Source: Acidicapsa dinghuensis (lineage in GTDB: Bacteria; Acidobacteriota; Terriglobia; Terriglobales; Acidobacteriaceae). Taken from it: 64,000 nt of DNA. Location of the stretch: contig NZ_JAGSYH010000004.1 of NCBI RefSeq assembly GCF_025685685.1, forward strand, positions 1 to 64,000. The letters are read 5' to 3'. Position numbers and translations under genes: made by a program. Positions 8,614 through 17,948 of the stretch are shown here, in pieces. Every line of letters starts with the position of its first letter. Position 1 is the first letter of the stretch. A model generated the notes under the pieces. That model worked only from the letters and a program-made list of their open reading frames with translations, was not told the DNA's origin and did no database searches.

Positions 8614-9867
8614 ATGAAATGTGAAATCATCGCTGTCGGCTCTGAGCTTCTGACGCCCTACCGGCAGGACACCAACTCTCTTTACCTGACCGAAAAACTC
8701 AACGAGATCGGTGTCATCGTACATTTCAAAACCATTGTCGGCGATCGCCATCGCGACCTGGTCAATGCTGTCCGCGCGGCTCTGGCACGCGTTGACCTCG
8801 TTTGTGTCATGGGCGGTCTGGGCCCCACGGAAGATGACCTGAGCCGCGAGGCTGTAGCCGAGGCGCTGGGCGTTGAGGTGCATCGCGATCCGCAATTGAT
8901 CGCGGCGCTGGCTGCTCGATTTGCCGAGCGCCGCATACCGATGCCTGAGAACAATCTCAAGCAAACCGACATTGTCGAGGGTGCAAAGGTCATTCCCAAC
9001 GCCAAGGGCACTGCCCCCGGACTTTGGCTGGACACCAAGTTTGCCGGTCACCGCAAGCTGATCATCATGGTGCCTGGCCCACCAAGCGAATGCAAACCGA
9101 TGTTTGCGGATGAGTGCATCCCCCGGCTGCGCGCCATCATTCCCGTGCGGCATATTGCCAAGCGTGTGCTCAAGGCAACGATGATTCCCGAGTCAACCGC
9201 CGATGCACTGCTTGCGCCGATCTACACGACCTACAAGGATGTTGAAACGACGATCCTTGCCGGCAATGCGGAGATACAGCTTCACGTCACATGCGCAAAG
9301 CCTGTTCTGGAAGAGGCCCAGATGCGCGTGGATGAACTGGCGAGCCGCATGGAAGAGGCTCTCGATCAGCATCTCTACTCATCGCACGGCGAGTCACTCG
9401 AACAGATCGTCATCTACTACCTTGAAATGAAACAGGAGACACTCGCGGTCGCGGAGAGCTGCACCGGCGGCCTGCTGGCGCAACGGCTCACCAGCATCAG
9501 CGGCAGTTCGCGCTCGTTTCTGGGTGGAGCAGTCGTGTACTCCAATGAACTGAAGACCGATTTTGCCAATGTTCCACATGAGCTGATCGAAGCTCACGGA
9601 GCGGTGAGCGCCGAAGTTGCCGAAGCAATGGCGCAGGGCATTCGCAGACGCGTGGGAGCGAGCATCGGTGTGGGCATTACAGGCATTGCAGGTCCTGGCG
9701 GTGGCACCGAAACAAAGCCTGTAGGTCTTGTCTACGTAGCCGTCAGCTACAACGGCAAGACAGAATCGATGGAGTGCAACTTCCGCGGTGACCGCGACCG
9801 CATTCGCCTCTGGGCAAGCCAGCAGGCGTTGGATCTAATCCGTAGAAAGCTGATGTGGCCACACTAA
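8614..9867 (+). CDS. cinA: CinA: competence/damage-inducible protein, NMN amidase domain
   Basis: A 417-residue two-domain protein. The N-terminal half is a molybdopterin-binding (MoCF) fold (EIIAVGSELLTPYRQDTNS, VMGGLGPTEDDLSREA), acting in other CinA proteins as an ADP-ribose pyrophosphatase. The C-terminal half is a PncC-type nicotinamide-nucleotide amidase with LAVAESCTGGLLAQRLT and GITGIAGPGGGTETKPVG. Both domains are full length. It should recycle pyridine nucleotides in the cytoplasm. Confidence 0.93.
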   Translation: MKCEIIAVGSELLTPYRQDTNSLYLTEKLNEIGVIVHFKTIVGDRHRDLVNAVRAALARVDLVCVMGGLGPTEDDLSREAVAEALGVEVHRDPQLIAALAARFAERRIPMPENNLKQTDIVEGAKVIPNAKGTAPGLWLDTKFAGHRKLIIMVPGPPSECKPMFADECIPRLRAIIPVRHIAKRVLKATMIPESTADALLAPIYTTYKDVETTILAGNAEIQLHVTCAKPVLEEAQMRVDELASRMEEALDQHLYSSHGESLEQIVIYYLEMKQETLAVAESCTGGLLAQRLTSISGSSRSFLGGAVVYSNELKTDFANVPHELIEAHGAVSAEVAEAMAQGIRRRVGASIGVGITGIAGPGGGTETKPVGLVYVAVSYNGKTESMECNFRGDRDRIRLWASQQALDLIRRKLMWPH

Positions 9868-9898
9868 ATTCGCTTGGCTTACCGCTGGAGTGTTTTTG

Positions 9899-11554
9899 AT
9901 GAACCGTCGCAAGTTTCTATCGCATTCCGCTGCCGCCATGAGCCTTGCCTGCCTTGGGCGTCCCTCGGTGTGGGCAGCCGGAGCCGATGCGCGGATTGAA
10001 GTCTTTCTGGATGAAACAATCGGCCACATCTCGCCCGACATTTATGGCCACTTCACAGAACACATCGGTGGAGTTGTTTATGACGGTATCTGGGTAGGCG
10101 AAGACTCGAAGATTCCCCATCAGCGCGGCATTCGTTCAGCACTCGTTGAACACATGCGGCAGATCAAAGCGCCTGTCATTCGCTGGCCCGGCGGCTGCTT
10201 TGCCGATAGCTACGACTGGCGCGACGGCATCGGCCCAGCCGCAAAGAGACCGCGGCGCACCAACTTCTGGGAAGTGGATGGAGATCTGGCACGGCTCAAG
10301 GAAAAAGGCGCTCAGGTTTTTGAGCCCAATTCTTTCGGCACCGATGAGTTCATGCGTTTCTGCAAGCTCTGCGGGGCAGAGGCATACCTGGCCGCCAACC
10401 TGCGCAGCCTGCCCGCGCTCGTCTTCGATCAGTGGGTCGAGTATTGCAATTCACCGGTCGGCAGCACGACGCTTGCCGAGATGCGCGCTGCGAACGGCTC
10501 GGCTGCGCCTTACGGCGTTCGCTTCTGGGGCGTGGGTAATGAGAGCTGGGGATGCGGCGGAAACTTCGATCCGAAAGACTATGCCTCGGAATTTCGACGT
10601 TTCACGACATGGATTCCGCGCTACGGGGTCGACCTGCAACTGATTGGGTCAGGCCCGAGCGACAACGATACCGACTGGACGCATGCATTTTTCGATCAGA
10701 TTTTTTCCGGCCCGCATGCGTATCACAACGATCAATTCGCCGGATGGTCGATCCATCACTACTCGTTCGGATTCATGCGCGACAAAGCTACAGGAAAGGT
10801 AGAACAGAGTGACGCTCTGCAGTTTGATCGCGATGGCTGGTACAACCTGCTCAATGACTGCGCATCGCTTGAAACCATCATGAACGATCACTGGGCCACG
10901 ATGGAGCCATACGATCCGCAACACCATGTAAAGCTCGTGGTGGACGAATACGGACCGTGGCATCGCGAAGGGACGGAGCTGGACCCGACGCACCTCTTCG
11001 GCCAGCAGATCACCGTGCGCGATGCGCTCGGCACGGCGCTCACCCTGGATGTCTTCAATCGCAACGCGGAAAAGATTCTGCTTGCGACCAATGCACAGCT
11101 CATCAATAACATCAATGCGCTCTTTCTTGCTCACGAGGACCGCTTTGTTGCGACACCCAATTTCTATGTCTTCGCAATGTATGCGGCGCATCAGGGAGCA
11201 GATGCGGTACGTGCCGACTTTGCTGCGCCAAACATTCAGTACACGGCGAACGGAAAGCAGGCGAATCTCTGGAGCGTGAATGGCTCCGCGTCGCGCAAAG
11301 GCAATACGCTCACCATCACTGTGGTGAACACTGAACTTGACCGGCCGATGGAGACACAGGTTGCCTTGCGAGGCGCTTCGGCAAAAGAGGCGAAGGCTGA
11401 AACGCTTGCGTCTAGTGATATGCATGCGCACAACACTTTCGCTGACCCACAGACAGTTATGACGAAGAACCTGTCATGTTCGATCACGCAGGGCGGCGTA
11501 GCTCTGACACTTCCACCTGCATCTGTAAACCGGTTGGCAATCGAATTGACCTGA
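9899..11554 (+). CDS. GH51 alpha-L-arabinofuranosidase, exported
   Basis: It removes terminal arabinofuranosyl groups from arabinan or arabinoxylan. The N-terminus MNRRKFLSHSAAAMSLACLG resembles a Tat signal (RRKFL), implying export in folded form. GH51 landmarks are YGHFTEHIGG, RWPGGCFAD, the acid/base Glu in GVGNESWG (about E215) and the nucleophile in VDEYGPWH (about E350). The ATG at 9899 has GGAG 8 nt upstream; the GTG at 9890 is less likely. It converges with the Sel1 gene with no clear terminator between. No sugar regulator or transporter adjoins it. Confidence 0.92.
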   Translation: MNRRKFLSHSAAAMSLACLGRPSVWAAGADARIEVFLDETIGHISPDIYGHFTEHIGGVVYDGIWVGEDSKIPHQRGIRSALVEHMRQIKAPVIRWPGGCFADSYDWRDGIGPAAKRPRRTNFWEVDGDLARLKEKGAQVFEPNSFGTDEFMRFCKLCGAEAYLAANLRSLPALVFDQWVEYCNSPVGSTTLAEMRAANGSAAPYGVRFWGVGNESWGCGGNFDPKDYASEFRRFTTWIPRYGVDLQLIGSGPSDNDTDWTHAFFDQIFSGPHAYHNDQFAGWSIHHYSFGFMRDKATGKVEQSDALQFDRDGWYNLLNDCASLETIMNDHWATMEPYDPQHHVKLVVDEYGPWHREGTELDPTHLFGQQITVRDALGTALTLDVFNRNAEKILLATNAQLINNINALFLAHEDRFVATPNFYVFAMYAAHQGADAVRADFAAPNIQYTANGKQANLWSVNGSASRKGNTLTITVVNTELDRPMETQVALRGASAKEAKAETLASSDMHAHNTFADPQTVMTKNLSCSITQGGVALTLPPASVNRLAIELT

Positions 11555-11594
11555 GAGTGCCAACGTCGCAGCGGTATCGCCTGATGGTGCAAAG

Positions 11595-12383
11595 CTACGG
11601 ATCGCGATACTCACGGCGTTTGAGCTCGCGCATTGCTTGCTCGTGCCCCTGAAGCGCAGCCTGACGTATCCAGTGGCGCGATTGTGCGTAATCATGTTCG
11701 ACGCCCTGACCTACGGCGTACAGATGTCCTAGCTGAAACTGCGCCTCGGCATTGCCCTGCTCCGCAGCTTTGCGATACCAGGCCGCAGCTTGCGCATAGC
11801 TGAGTGGCACGCCTTGGCCGAAGTAGTAAAGCTCCGCCAGCTTCTGTTGCGCTTCGGCAAAGTTCTGTGCCGCGGCCAGGCGATACCAACGCGCAGCTTC
11901 GGCGTCATCCGGCGCAACGCCTTCGCCCTTGCGATACATCAGGCCGAGGTTGTACTGTGCCCATGCAAGCTTGCTGTACGCGGCACGCTGGCACCACGTA
12001 AATGCTTCTTCAAAATTATTTGCACTGTAGTAGCGAAAGCTCACATTCGCTTGCGCGTAGGCGTGACCCTGTTCGGCTGCTTTGCGCTCCCAGTGCGCAG
12101 CCTGCGCCGGGTCTTTCGCAACTCCTTGTCCCTCGTCGTAGAAGATGCTGAGGATGTACTGCGACTCGGCATGTCCCTGTTCGGCAGCTAGCCCGAAACC
12201 TGCCGCCGCCTCATTAAAATTTCCGGCACGGTAGTCGCTGACGGCGCGTAGATAATGGTTGCTCGAAGCTGCATCGGCAGCATCGCGCCGCCCACGGGCA
12301 ATGATACTGGCGCGCGTGGAATGCGACGAAAGCGCCGTGCCAGTTGGTACATGCTGCAAACCGGTTTTGTTGCTGTCTTCCAT
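11595..12383 (-). CDS. Sel1-repeat protein linked to the encapsulin operon
   Basis: A 262-residue protein made almost entirely of Sel1-like TPR repeats from about residue 45 (AAAGFGLAAEQGHAESQYIL, LGLMYRKGEGVAPDDAEAA, AWYRKAAEQGNAEAQFQLG). There is no signal peptide or transmembrane helix, so it is probably a cytoplasmic scaffold for protein-protein contacts. It begins 5 bp after the J-domain-like gene and is the last gene of the DyP-encapsulin unit. Its C-terminus (KRREYRDP) does not resemble an encapsulin-loading peptide, so it is not an obvious cargo. Its role is inferred only from position. Confidence 0.85.
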   Translation of the reverse strand: MEDSNKTGLQHVPTGTALSSHSTRASIIARGRRDAADAASSNHYLRAVSDYRAGNFNEAAAGFGLAAEQGHAESQYILSIFYDEGQGVAKDPAQAAHWERKAAEQGHAYAQANVSFRYYSANNFEEAFTWCQRAAYSKLAWAQYNLGLMYRKGEGVAPDDAEAARWYRLAAAQNFAEAQQKLAELYYFGQGVPLSYAQAAAWYRKAAEQGNAEAQFQLGHLYAVGQGVEHDYAQSRHWIRQAALQGHEQAMRELKRREYRDP

Positions 12384-12388
12384 TCGCG

Positions 12389-13171
12389 CTATCTGCCGTG
12401 CGCCTTGATCTGGCGATCTATAAGATCGAATCGGCTTTGAGCTTCGACGATCTGGTCGCGGAGCTTAGTTGCAAGTTCCGTTAACAGATCACGATGTTCC
12501 TTCGCAGCATCCTCAGTCTCTACATAGAGCTGCGCTATTTCACTGGCCAGCAGTGTATGCTGCTCAACTTCCAACGCGGCGATATCGCGCTCTGCATGCT
12601 GAATCTGGCGCGTGATGCGTTGCAGCTCAGCGGCCGCGTTTTCTCCAGCCAGAGACGCATCGATCTCGCGATGGTCATCGAGTAAACGCTGCAAGGTGTC
12701 GATATCGCCGCGCTTGTAGGCCTGAATCGCGCGAGCCATCAGAAGCGTGAAGTGCTTCTGCTCTGCATCGTCGCGTGCAAAATCAGGGTGGATGCGCTTA
12801 GCAACTTCGCGAAACAGTGTCTTCAGATTCGATGGTGGTTCGAACTCTTCCTGTTCGTTCAGATCGGCAAATGCAGCATCGTGGCTCTCCTGCGCGCGCT
12901 TGCGAGCTTCTTCCGCGCGACGACGCGCAGCGTCGGAGTCGTAAAGATCCACCTCGCGTTCAACGATACGAGCTTCGATCTCGTCCAGCTCAGCGTAGAG
13001 CACACCGACTTGCCGAAAATAGCGGGCTTCAAATGCGCTCAACTGAGCACGAAGCTGCGCAAGCTCTGCTTCACGCTCGGCAAGCGCTGAGCGCACCGAT
13101 GCGAGTTGCTCGCGCTTTGCAGCAAGAGCAGACTGATCTGGAGTTTGCTTGAGAATAATCTCGGCTGGCAT
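12389..13171 (-). CDS. Coiled-coil protein with J-domain-like HPD segment
   Basis: About 260 residues with no close family recognised. A long heptad-rich N-terminal helix (about 15-105, AEREAELAQLRAQLSAFEAR) leads into LKTLFREVAKRIHPDFA, where HPD (128-130) sits as in helix II/III of DnaJ-type J domains. A helix-III-like stretch (MARAIQAYKRGDIDTLQRLL) follows, then a second coiled coil (about 175-255). A canonical helix I is not evident. HPD in true J proteins stimulates Hsp70 ATPase, so an Hsp70 link is possible but unproven. The ATG at 13171 was chosen; a TTG at 13198, 9 bp after the encapsulin stop, is possible. It lies between encapsulin and the Sel1 gene. Confidence 0.78.
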   Translation of the reverse strand: MPAEIILKQTPDQSALAAKREQLASVRSALAEREAELAQLRAQLSAFEARYFRQVGVLYAELDEIEARIVEREVDLYDSDAARRRAEEARKRAQESHDAAFADLNEQEEFEPPSNLKTLFREVAKRIHPDFARDDAEQKHFTLLMARAIQAYKRGDIDTLQRLLDDHREIDASLAGENAAAELQRITRQIQHAERDIAALEVEQHTLLASEIAQLYVETEDAAKEHRDLLTELATKLRDQIVEAQSRFDLIDRQIKAHGR

Positions 13172-13207
13172 TGGCTTCGGTTCATCAACCTCGCACAAAT
13201 AAGTCGA

Positions 13208-14020
13208 TTACGAAGCCTTTTGCGATCGCGACAACGCTACGGCAGCTTCTGATGTCAGCATGCGAAAGACAAATGTCTCTTGAAGATACAGCTGCACAGA
13301 CGACTCGCTATGGCTGAGATATCCGATCGAGACATCCTGCCCGATGCTGAGCTCGAAGTCGCCGCCACGCGTAGTTACGACGAAAGCTCCTTCGATTGCA
13401 GGCGCCCAGATCAAATTGCCGTCGACGATGCGCTTCACGTGCTCCAAGACCGGATATCCGTGGTCGCGAGTTTCCGCAAGCGCGGTGTACTCATCGGCAC
13501 CCAGCACAATTGAGTAAGGACCATTCACGCCGACGAGCCGTAACTGGCTCAATGCGCGCGCAACGGCATCGGGATAATCCCGCACATCCGCGGGCAGCGC
13601 ATCGATTGGATTGCTGGTGCTCTCACGAATGCCCTGAATGTTTGCGTCGTGATATCCGTCGAAAATGGCCCGATCCTCAGCGAAGGCCAGCGTCCTGGCA
13701 GCATCTTTTGCCGGCTGCCAATCCGAGTCATTTGAGCCACGCTCGACATCATCGATTGTCTGCCGCGACAGTTCAAACGGCACGCGCAATTCGACGAGCG
13801 GCTTTACCTCGCGTTGCCTTGCGAGTATGCCCTCGCCGGGCGCGGAGATTGGCTTCAAATGCCCTGTTCCGACTCCCGGCAGAGCGATGCCGCCCGCTGG
13901 AGGAACATCCACGACGCGACGCCCAGCCAGATATCGCTTCAGCGTTCTTGTCGTCTCTTCCTCAATCTGCTCCCATGCTGCGTCAGAGATAGGCGCCAAC
14001 TCGCGATGGAGATTATTCAT
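13208..14020 (-). CDS. Family 1 encapsulin shell protein
   Basis: A 270-residue HK97-fold shell protein (linocin M18/encapsulin family) that self-assembles into a nanocompartment and captures cargo by short C-terminal peptides. The sequence runs full length from NNLHRELAPISDAAWEQIEE through RRVVDVPPAGG and the E-loop-like VELRVPFELSRQTIDDVERG to a C-terminal YLQETFVFRMLTSEAAV. The normal family length is about 265-270. Its ATG overlaps the stop of the upstream DyP gene by four bases (ATGA), so the two are translationally coupled, matching shell-cargo pairs elsewhere. Two further genes follow closely. Confidence 0.95.
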   Translation of the reverse strand: MNNLHRELAPISDAAWEQIEEETTRTLKRYLAGRRVVDVPPAGGIALPGVGTGHLKPISAPGEGILARQREVKPLVELRVPFELSRQTIDDVERGSNDSDWQPAKDAARTLAFAEDRAIFDGYHDANIQGIRESTSNPIDALPADVRDYPDAVARALSQLRLVGVNGPYSIVLGADEYTALAETRDHGYPVLEHVKRIVDGNLIWAPAIEGAFVVTTRGGDFELSIGQDVSIGYLSHSESSVQLYLQETFVFRMLTSEAAVALSRSQKAS

Positions 14021-15120
14021 TGCTCGCTCCCTTTCAGTGATCCGATTCTGAGTGATGTATCGCGCGCTGTATCAGGCGCGGGCAAAGGCTTGGCGGAGAG
14101 TGGTTCGATCGGCAAAACTTCAGCACTTTCCGTGACCATCGGCAAGTCCGGCGGAACGTTGTCGAGGAATGTTCCGGTCGGTACGAAGAACAGGCTGCCG
14201 GTTGCCGGCTTGCTGAAGTCAAGAATGCGATCATAGTTACCGGGCGGGTTGCCGATGAACATGTTCTCGATCATCTGCTCCGTGACGCGCGGCGTGCGGC
14301 AGTAGCCGATAAAGTACGTGCCGAATTCGCCGTGCCCTGGACGGCCAAACGGCATATTATCGCGCAGGATCTGCAATTGACGTCCGTTCTCCTCGATATT
14401 CGTGAGCGCATTGTGCGCGTACGCAGGCTTGTCCGCGTCACTCAATTCAATATCGGAAAGCTTGCGGCGTCCAATGATCTTTTCCTGCATCTCTGTCGGC
14501 AGAGCATTCCATGCCTTGAGGTCATGCAAGTATTTCTGCACGATGACATAGCTGCCGCCTGCGAATGCTGCATCTTCGCTGCCAACGACCGCTGCCTCGC
14601 GCGCCGCATCCCCGCGTGGATTTTCCGTGCCATCGACAAAGCCCATCACATCTCGATCATCGAAATAGCGGAAGCCATGCACCTCATCGGCTGTTGTCAC
14701 TATGTCGCCGATGCTGTCCATGATCTGCGCTGCGAGTTCGAAGCACAGGTCCATACGCCTTGCGCGAATGTGAAAAAGCATGTCTCCCGGTGTGGAGACG
14801 GCGTGGCGAGCGCCCGCATGAAACTCGCGAAAGGGATGAAGCTCCGCTGGTCGCGGTGATCCAAAGAGCTTGTCCCATACATCCGACCCAAACCCAGCCA
14901 CACACGTCAGGCCCGCTTCAACATCGCGAAACTCCACGGCGCGCACCAATCCAGAAAGATTCGCACAGAATGCCCGCACGCGAGCGAACGCATCTTCATC
15001 CGGTCGAATGCATAGCACCAGAAAGATCGCCGACCGCGTAAGCGGACCTACTATATTTTGCGGAAGAACAACCTCATTGAGCTCGCTTGGAGGTGTCATT
15101 GCTTCGTTCCCAATCTGCAT
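14017..15120 (-). CDS. Dye-decolourising peroxidase, encapsulin cargo
   Basis: Haem peroxidase of the DyP family. The catalytic Asp is D163 in GFVDGTENPRG; H236 (YAHNAL) is the probable proximal haem ligand; R253 and N255 lie in ILRDNMPFG; EFGTYFIGYCRTP follows. All match the bacterial DyPB-type pattern. The last residues (354-367, DTSLRIGSLKGSEQ) form a typical encapsulin-loading peptide after a Pro-rich linker, so the enzyme should be packed inside the shell encoded next. The first ATG (15120) is used; M8 (15099) is an alternative. It lies 68 bp downstream of the DUF885 gene and may have its own promoter, though none is obvious. Confidence 0.95.
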   Translation of the reverse strand: MQIGNEAMTPPSELNEVVLPQNIVGPLTRSAIFLVLCIRPDEDAFARVRAFCANLSGLVRAVEFRDVEAGLTCVAGFGSDVWDKLFGSPRPAELHPFREFHAGARHAVSTPGDMLFHIRARRMDLCFELAAQIMDSIGDIVTTADEVHGFRYFDDRDVMGFVDGTENPRGDAAREAAVVGSEDAAFAGGSYVIVQKYLHDLKAWNALPTEMQEKIIGRRKLSDIELSDADKPAYAHNALTNIEENGRQLQILRDNMPFGRPGHGEFGTYFIGYCRTPRVTEQMIENMFIGNPPGNYDRILDFSKPATGSLFFVPTGTFLDNVPPDLPMVTESAEVLPIEPLSAKPLPAPDTARDTSLRIGSLKGSEQ

Positions 15121-15188
15121 GCCCTTTCGCCCGAGTATCGCACTTTCCGTTGGATTTCATCTTGGATTCACAAGTTTCGCCAATTCGT

Positions 15189-16988
15189 TTACTTCTGTGC
15201 AGCGATCCAGGCAGTTACACGCTGGTCGAGCACGTCAAGAGGAAGCGCGCCAGAGTCCAGCACTTCATCATGAAATGCCTTGATATCAAACTTCGGTTCG
15301 AGCGCCTTCTGAGCCTTGTCACGCAGTTCCAGAATCTTCAACTGCCCGATCTTGTAGGCCAACGCCTGGCTCGGCCAAGCAATATAACGGTCCACTTCAG
15401 CCTGCACGCTGGTCTCACCGATAGCGGAGTGGTCGTGGAAATAGTCCACCATCTGCTGGCGGGACCAGTGCTGCGAGTGCACACCTGTATCTACGACGAG
15501 ACGAATGGCGCGCCAGATATCGCCCTCCAGACGCCCGTAGTCCGAGTAAGGATCGGTGTAGAAACCAACGTCCTTGCCCAACCGCTCAGCATAGAGCCCC
15601 CAGCCCTCGGTAAAAGCCGTATAGCCGCCATACTTGCGGAACTCCGGAACACCTGTCAGCTCCTGCGCAATTGAGATCTGCAGATGATGCCCCGGCAGTC
15701 CCTCGTGATATGCAATCGACTCGACCTCACAAAGATTGCGATCGGAAGCGTTGTAGGTATCCACACGAATGCGCCCTGGCCTGCTGCCGTCCGGTGTGCC
15801 AGCTTCGTAGTAAGCATCCGCCGAAGTCTTCTCCAGATAATCCGGTACCGGAGCAACTTCAAAACCAGCCTTCGGCAAGCGTCCAAAGAGCTCCGGCAAC
15901 TTGGCCTGCATCGGCTTCAGATATCCGCGATAGGCGTCAAGCAGTGCTTCGCGCGAAGCAGGCTTGAGTTTGGGATCGGTCTTCACGTGCTCTTCAAAGC
16001 TCTTGAGATCGGCAAAGCCAAGCTTTTTCGCAATGGCCAGCATGTCGGTCTCATCCTTCGCCACTTCGTCCAGACCGATCTGGTGAATCTGCGCAGGAGT
16101 CAGGTCAGTCGTCGTTGTTCGCCGGACCAGAAACGCATAGTACTTATCGCCATCCGGCAACGCCCAGATGCCGGGATCGGTGCGCCCGGCAGGCACATAC
16201 GTCGATTCCATAAACCGCGCCAGCTTCTGGTACGCAGGCAGCACTTGCTTGGCAATCACGTCCAGCATCTCCTGCTTGATGCGTGTCTGATCTGCTGCTG
16301 AGATCGAAGCTGGAAACTTCTTCAGCGGCTGCGCCAGTGGTGAGTCTTCCGGCTTTTGATTCGCCAGCTCTTTTACTTGATCGAGTGCTTTCTCCAGCAG
16401 AAATTTCGGTGGCACGCGATGATCTTCCACTCCGAGTTCCATATCGTCGGTAGCCTGCTGGAACGCAGTCGGAATCGCCCGCAGCCGCGCGATCCAATCG
16501 TCGTAATCTTTGACCGTCTCGAAGCTCAACTGCGGCACCAGCTCCGGATAGGTGGTGTGAATACCGCCCATCTGGTTGATCTGGAATTCCCATTCCTTGA
16601 ACTGCTCAGCTTCCTGATCATCGGTAAACTGCCGCAAAAGCAAATCGCGGCTAATCTTCTCTTGATCGGTAAACCCAGTAGGGTCGATTGCCGCCAGGCG
16701 CATCAGGTATCCCTGCTCGCGCGCCAGGTTTTCGTTAAAGGCTTTCACGGAGTAGTCAGAGATCTGGTCGTTGTACCGCTTGTCGCCAATCGACGAGGCA
16801 AACTCAGGCGAGTGCCGCAGATTGTCCTGCCAGACCTCGTCAAAGAGCCGAATCAGCGCCTTGCGCCGGTCCTCGAGCGACTGCGGTACGTTGGCTGCAT
16901 TGGGATCGACCTGGAGTTTCTGTGCAACGGCCACAAGCGAGGAGAGCGAAAGAAGCACGGCGGAGACTAGGCGAAGACGAGGAGACAT
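15189..16988 (-). CDS. DUF885 family protein, secreted metallopeptidase-like
   Basis: A 599-residue protein with a cleavable signal peptide (LRLVSAVLLSLSSLVAVAQ). The DUF885 signature YHEGLPGHHLQ (His-Glu near residue 428) resembles a zinc-metallopeptidase motif, and FTEGWGLYAERLG follows as in other members. It is probably periplasmic or a lipid-free exported hydrolase; its substrate is unknown. It is on the same strand as, and 68 bp upstream of, the DyP-encapsulin unit, so read-through is possible, but nothing in the sequence ties it functionally to the compartment. Confidence 0.85.
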   Translation of the reverse strand: MSPRLRLVSAVLLSLSSLVAVAQKLQVDPNAANVPQSLEDRRKALIRLFDEVWQDNLRHSPEFASSIGDKRYNDQISDYSVKAFNENLAREQGYLMRLAAIDPTGFTDQEKISRDLLLRQFTDDQEAEQFKEWEFQINQMGGIHTTYPELVPQLSFETVKDYDDWIARLRAIPTAFQQATDDMELGVEDHRVPPKFLLEKALDQVKELANQKPEDSPLAQPLKKFPASISAADQTRIKQEMLDVIAKQVLPAYQKLARFMESTYVPAGRTDPGIWALPDGDKYYAFLVRRTTTTDLTPAQIHQIGLDEVAKDETDMLAIAKKLGFADLKSFEEHVKTDPKLKPASREALLDAYRGYLKPMQAKLPELFGRLPKAGFEVAPVPDYLEKTSADAYYEAGTPDGSRPGRIRVDTYNASDRNLCEVESIAYHEGLPGHHLQISIAQELTGVPEFRKYGGYTAFTEGWGLYAERLGKDVGFYTDPYSDYGRLEGDIWRAIRLVVDTGVHSQHWSRQQMVDYFHDHSAIGETSVQAEVDRYIAWPSQALAYKIGQLKILELRDKAQKALEPKFDIKAFHDEVLDSGALPLDVLDQRVTAWIAAQK

Positions 16989-17112
16989 TGACGAAAAATC
17001 CTTAGAGTGAACATATTGCGGAGATTACGCGACCACTCAGGCTACGCGTGACTGTAAAGCTCAGACAAACCGTTACGTTCAAGGATAGCCGATGGCTCTC
17101 TGATGCCCTACA

Positions 17113-17895
17113 ATGCGCTTGCAAGCCATGACTCCCGCAAAGACTTCGCCAAAGAAATCTCCAAGCAGCCCGCCACAGCCGGGACCGAATGCTGTCACGT
17201 TTCGCGGCAAGATCGAAACTTACCGCTTCGTGTACGGCGGTGCACCGGCGCGAGGCTGGTCAGCAATTGCCGTTCCCTTCGATCCTCGGGAGCGGTGGCC
17301 TGAGATGGAGAACTATCGCATTCGCGGAATGATTGAAGGCGTTCCAATTCGCAACCTGCTGGCGCATCCCAAAGGGTTTGGATTTCTGCTGCCGGTCAAT
17401 CAGGCGCTGCAGAAGAAGGCTCACATAAGGTCAGGCGATATTGCCGAAGTCTGTCTCTGGCCCGACTTTGAAGACAGCTCCTTGGCGCCGCCAGCAGAGC
17501 TGATGAAGCTTTTTCGAGAAGACCGTGAAGTTAAGAAATGGTTCGATAAGATCAATCATTCCTCGCGCAGATATATCTGCGATCAGGTCAATTCGCGTAA
17601 GTCAGCGGAGGCGCGTGTGCGCTGTGCTGAGCAATGGGTTGAGTGCATGATGCTTGTGATGGAGGGAGAAATTGAGCCTCCGCCGATACTGCAGGCAGGC
17701 TTTCGCCGGCAACCCTTGGCCCGGGAGGGATGGGAGCTCATGACGCCGACTCAGCGGCGCTATACGCTTATGGGCATCTTTATGCATCGAAGTCCTGAGT
17801 CGCGAGAAAAACGTGCGCAGCAAGCCATTGTCGATGCACTACAGGTGGCCAGGCGCAGACGCCCCAAAGAGGATATGGAAGAAGAATTCGAATAA
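17113..17895 (+). CDS. YdeI/OmpD-associated-like protein with DUF1905 domain
   Basis: A 260-residue cytoplasmic protein. Residues about 28-125 match DUF1905 (VTFRGKIETYRFVYGG, AIAVPFDPRERWP, GFLLPVNQALQKKAHIRSGD). The C-terminal LMTPTQRRYTLMGIFMHRSPESREKRAQQAI is like the YdeI/bacteriocin-protection family, where a YIxxAK-type segment ends the fold. The biochemical role is unknown. The start is uncertain (17113 or the ATG at 17128); no clear Shine-Dalgarno is present. Confidence 0.7.
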   Translation: MRLQAMTPAKTSPKKSPSSPPQPGPNAVTFRGKIETYRFVYGGAPARGWSAIAVPFDPRERWPEMENYRIRGMIEGVPIRNLLAHPKGFGFLLPVNQALQKKAHIRSGDIAEVCLWPDFEDSSLAPPAELMKLFREDREVKKWFDKINHSSRRYICDQVNSRKSAEARVRCAEQWVECMMLVMEGEIEPPPILQAGFRRQPLAREGWELMTPTQRRYTLMGIFMHRSPESREKRAQQAIVDALQVARRRRPKEDMEEEFE

Positions 17896-17948
17896 CGAAA
17901 TTCTGTGAGAATCAGTCGTCTCAATCCTACGAGGTTATGAGGCAGGAT

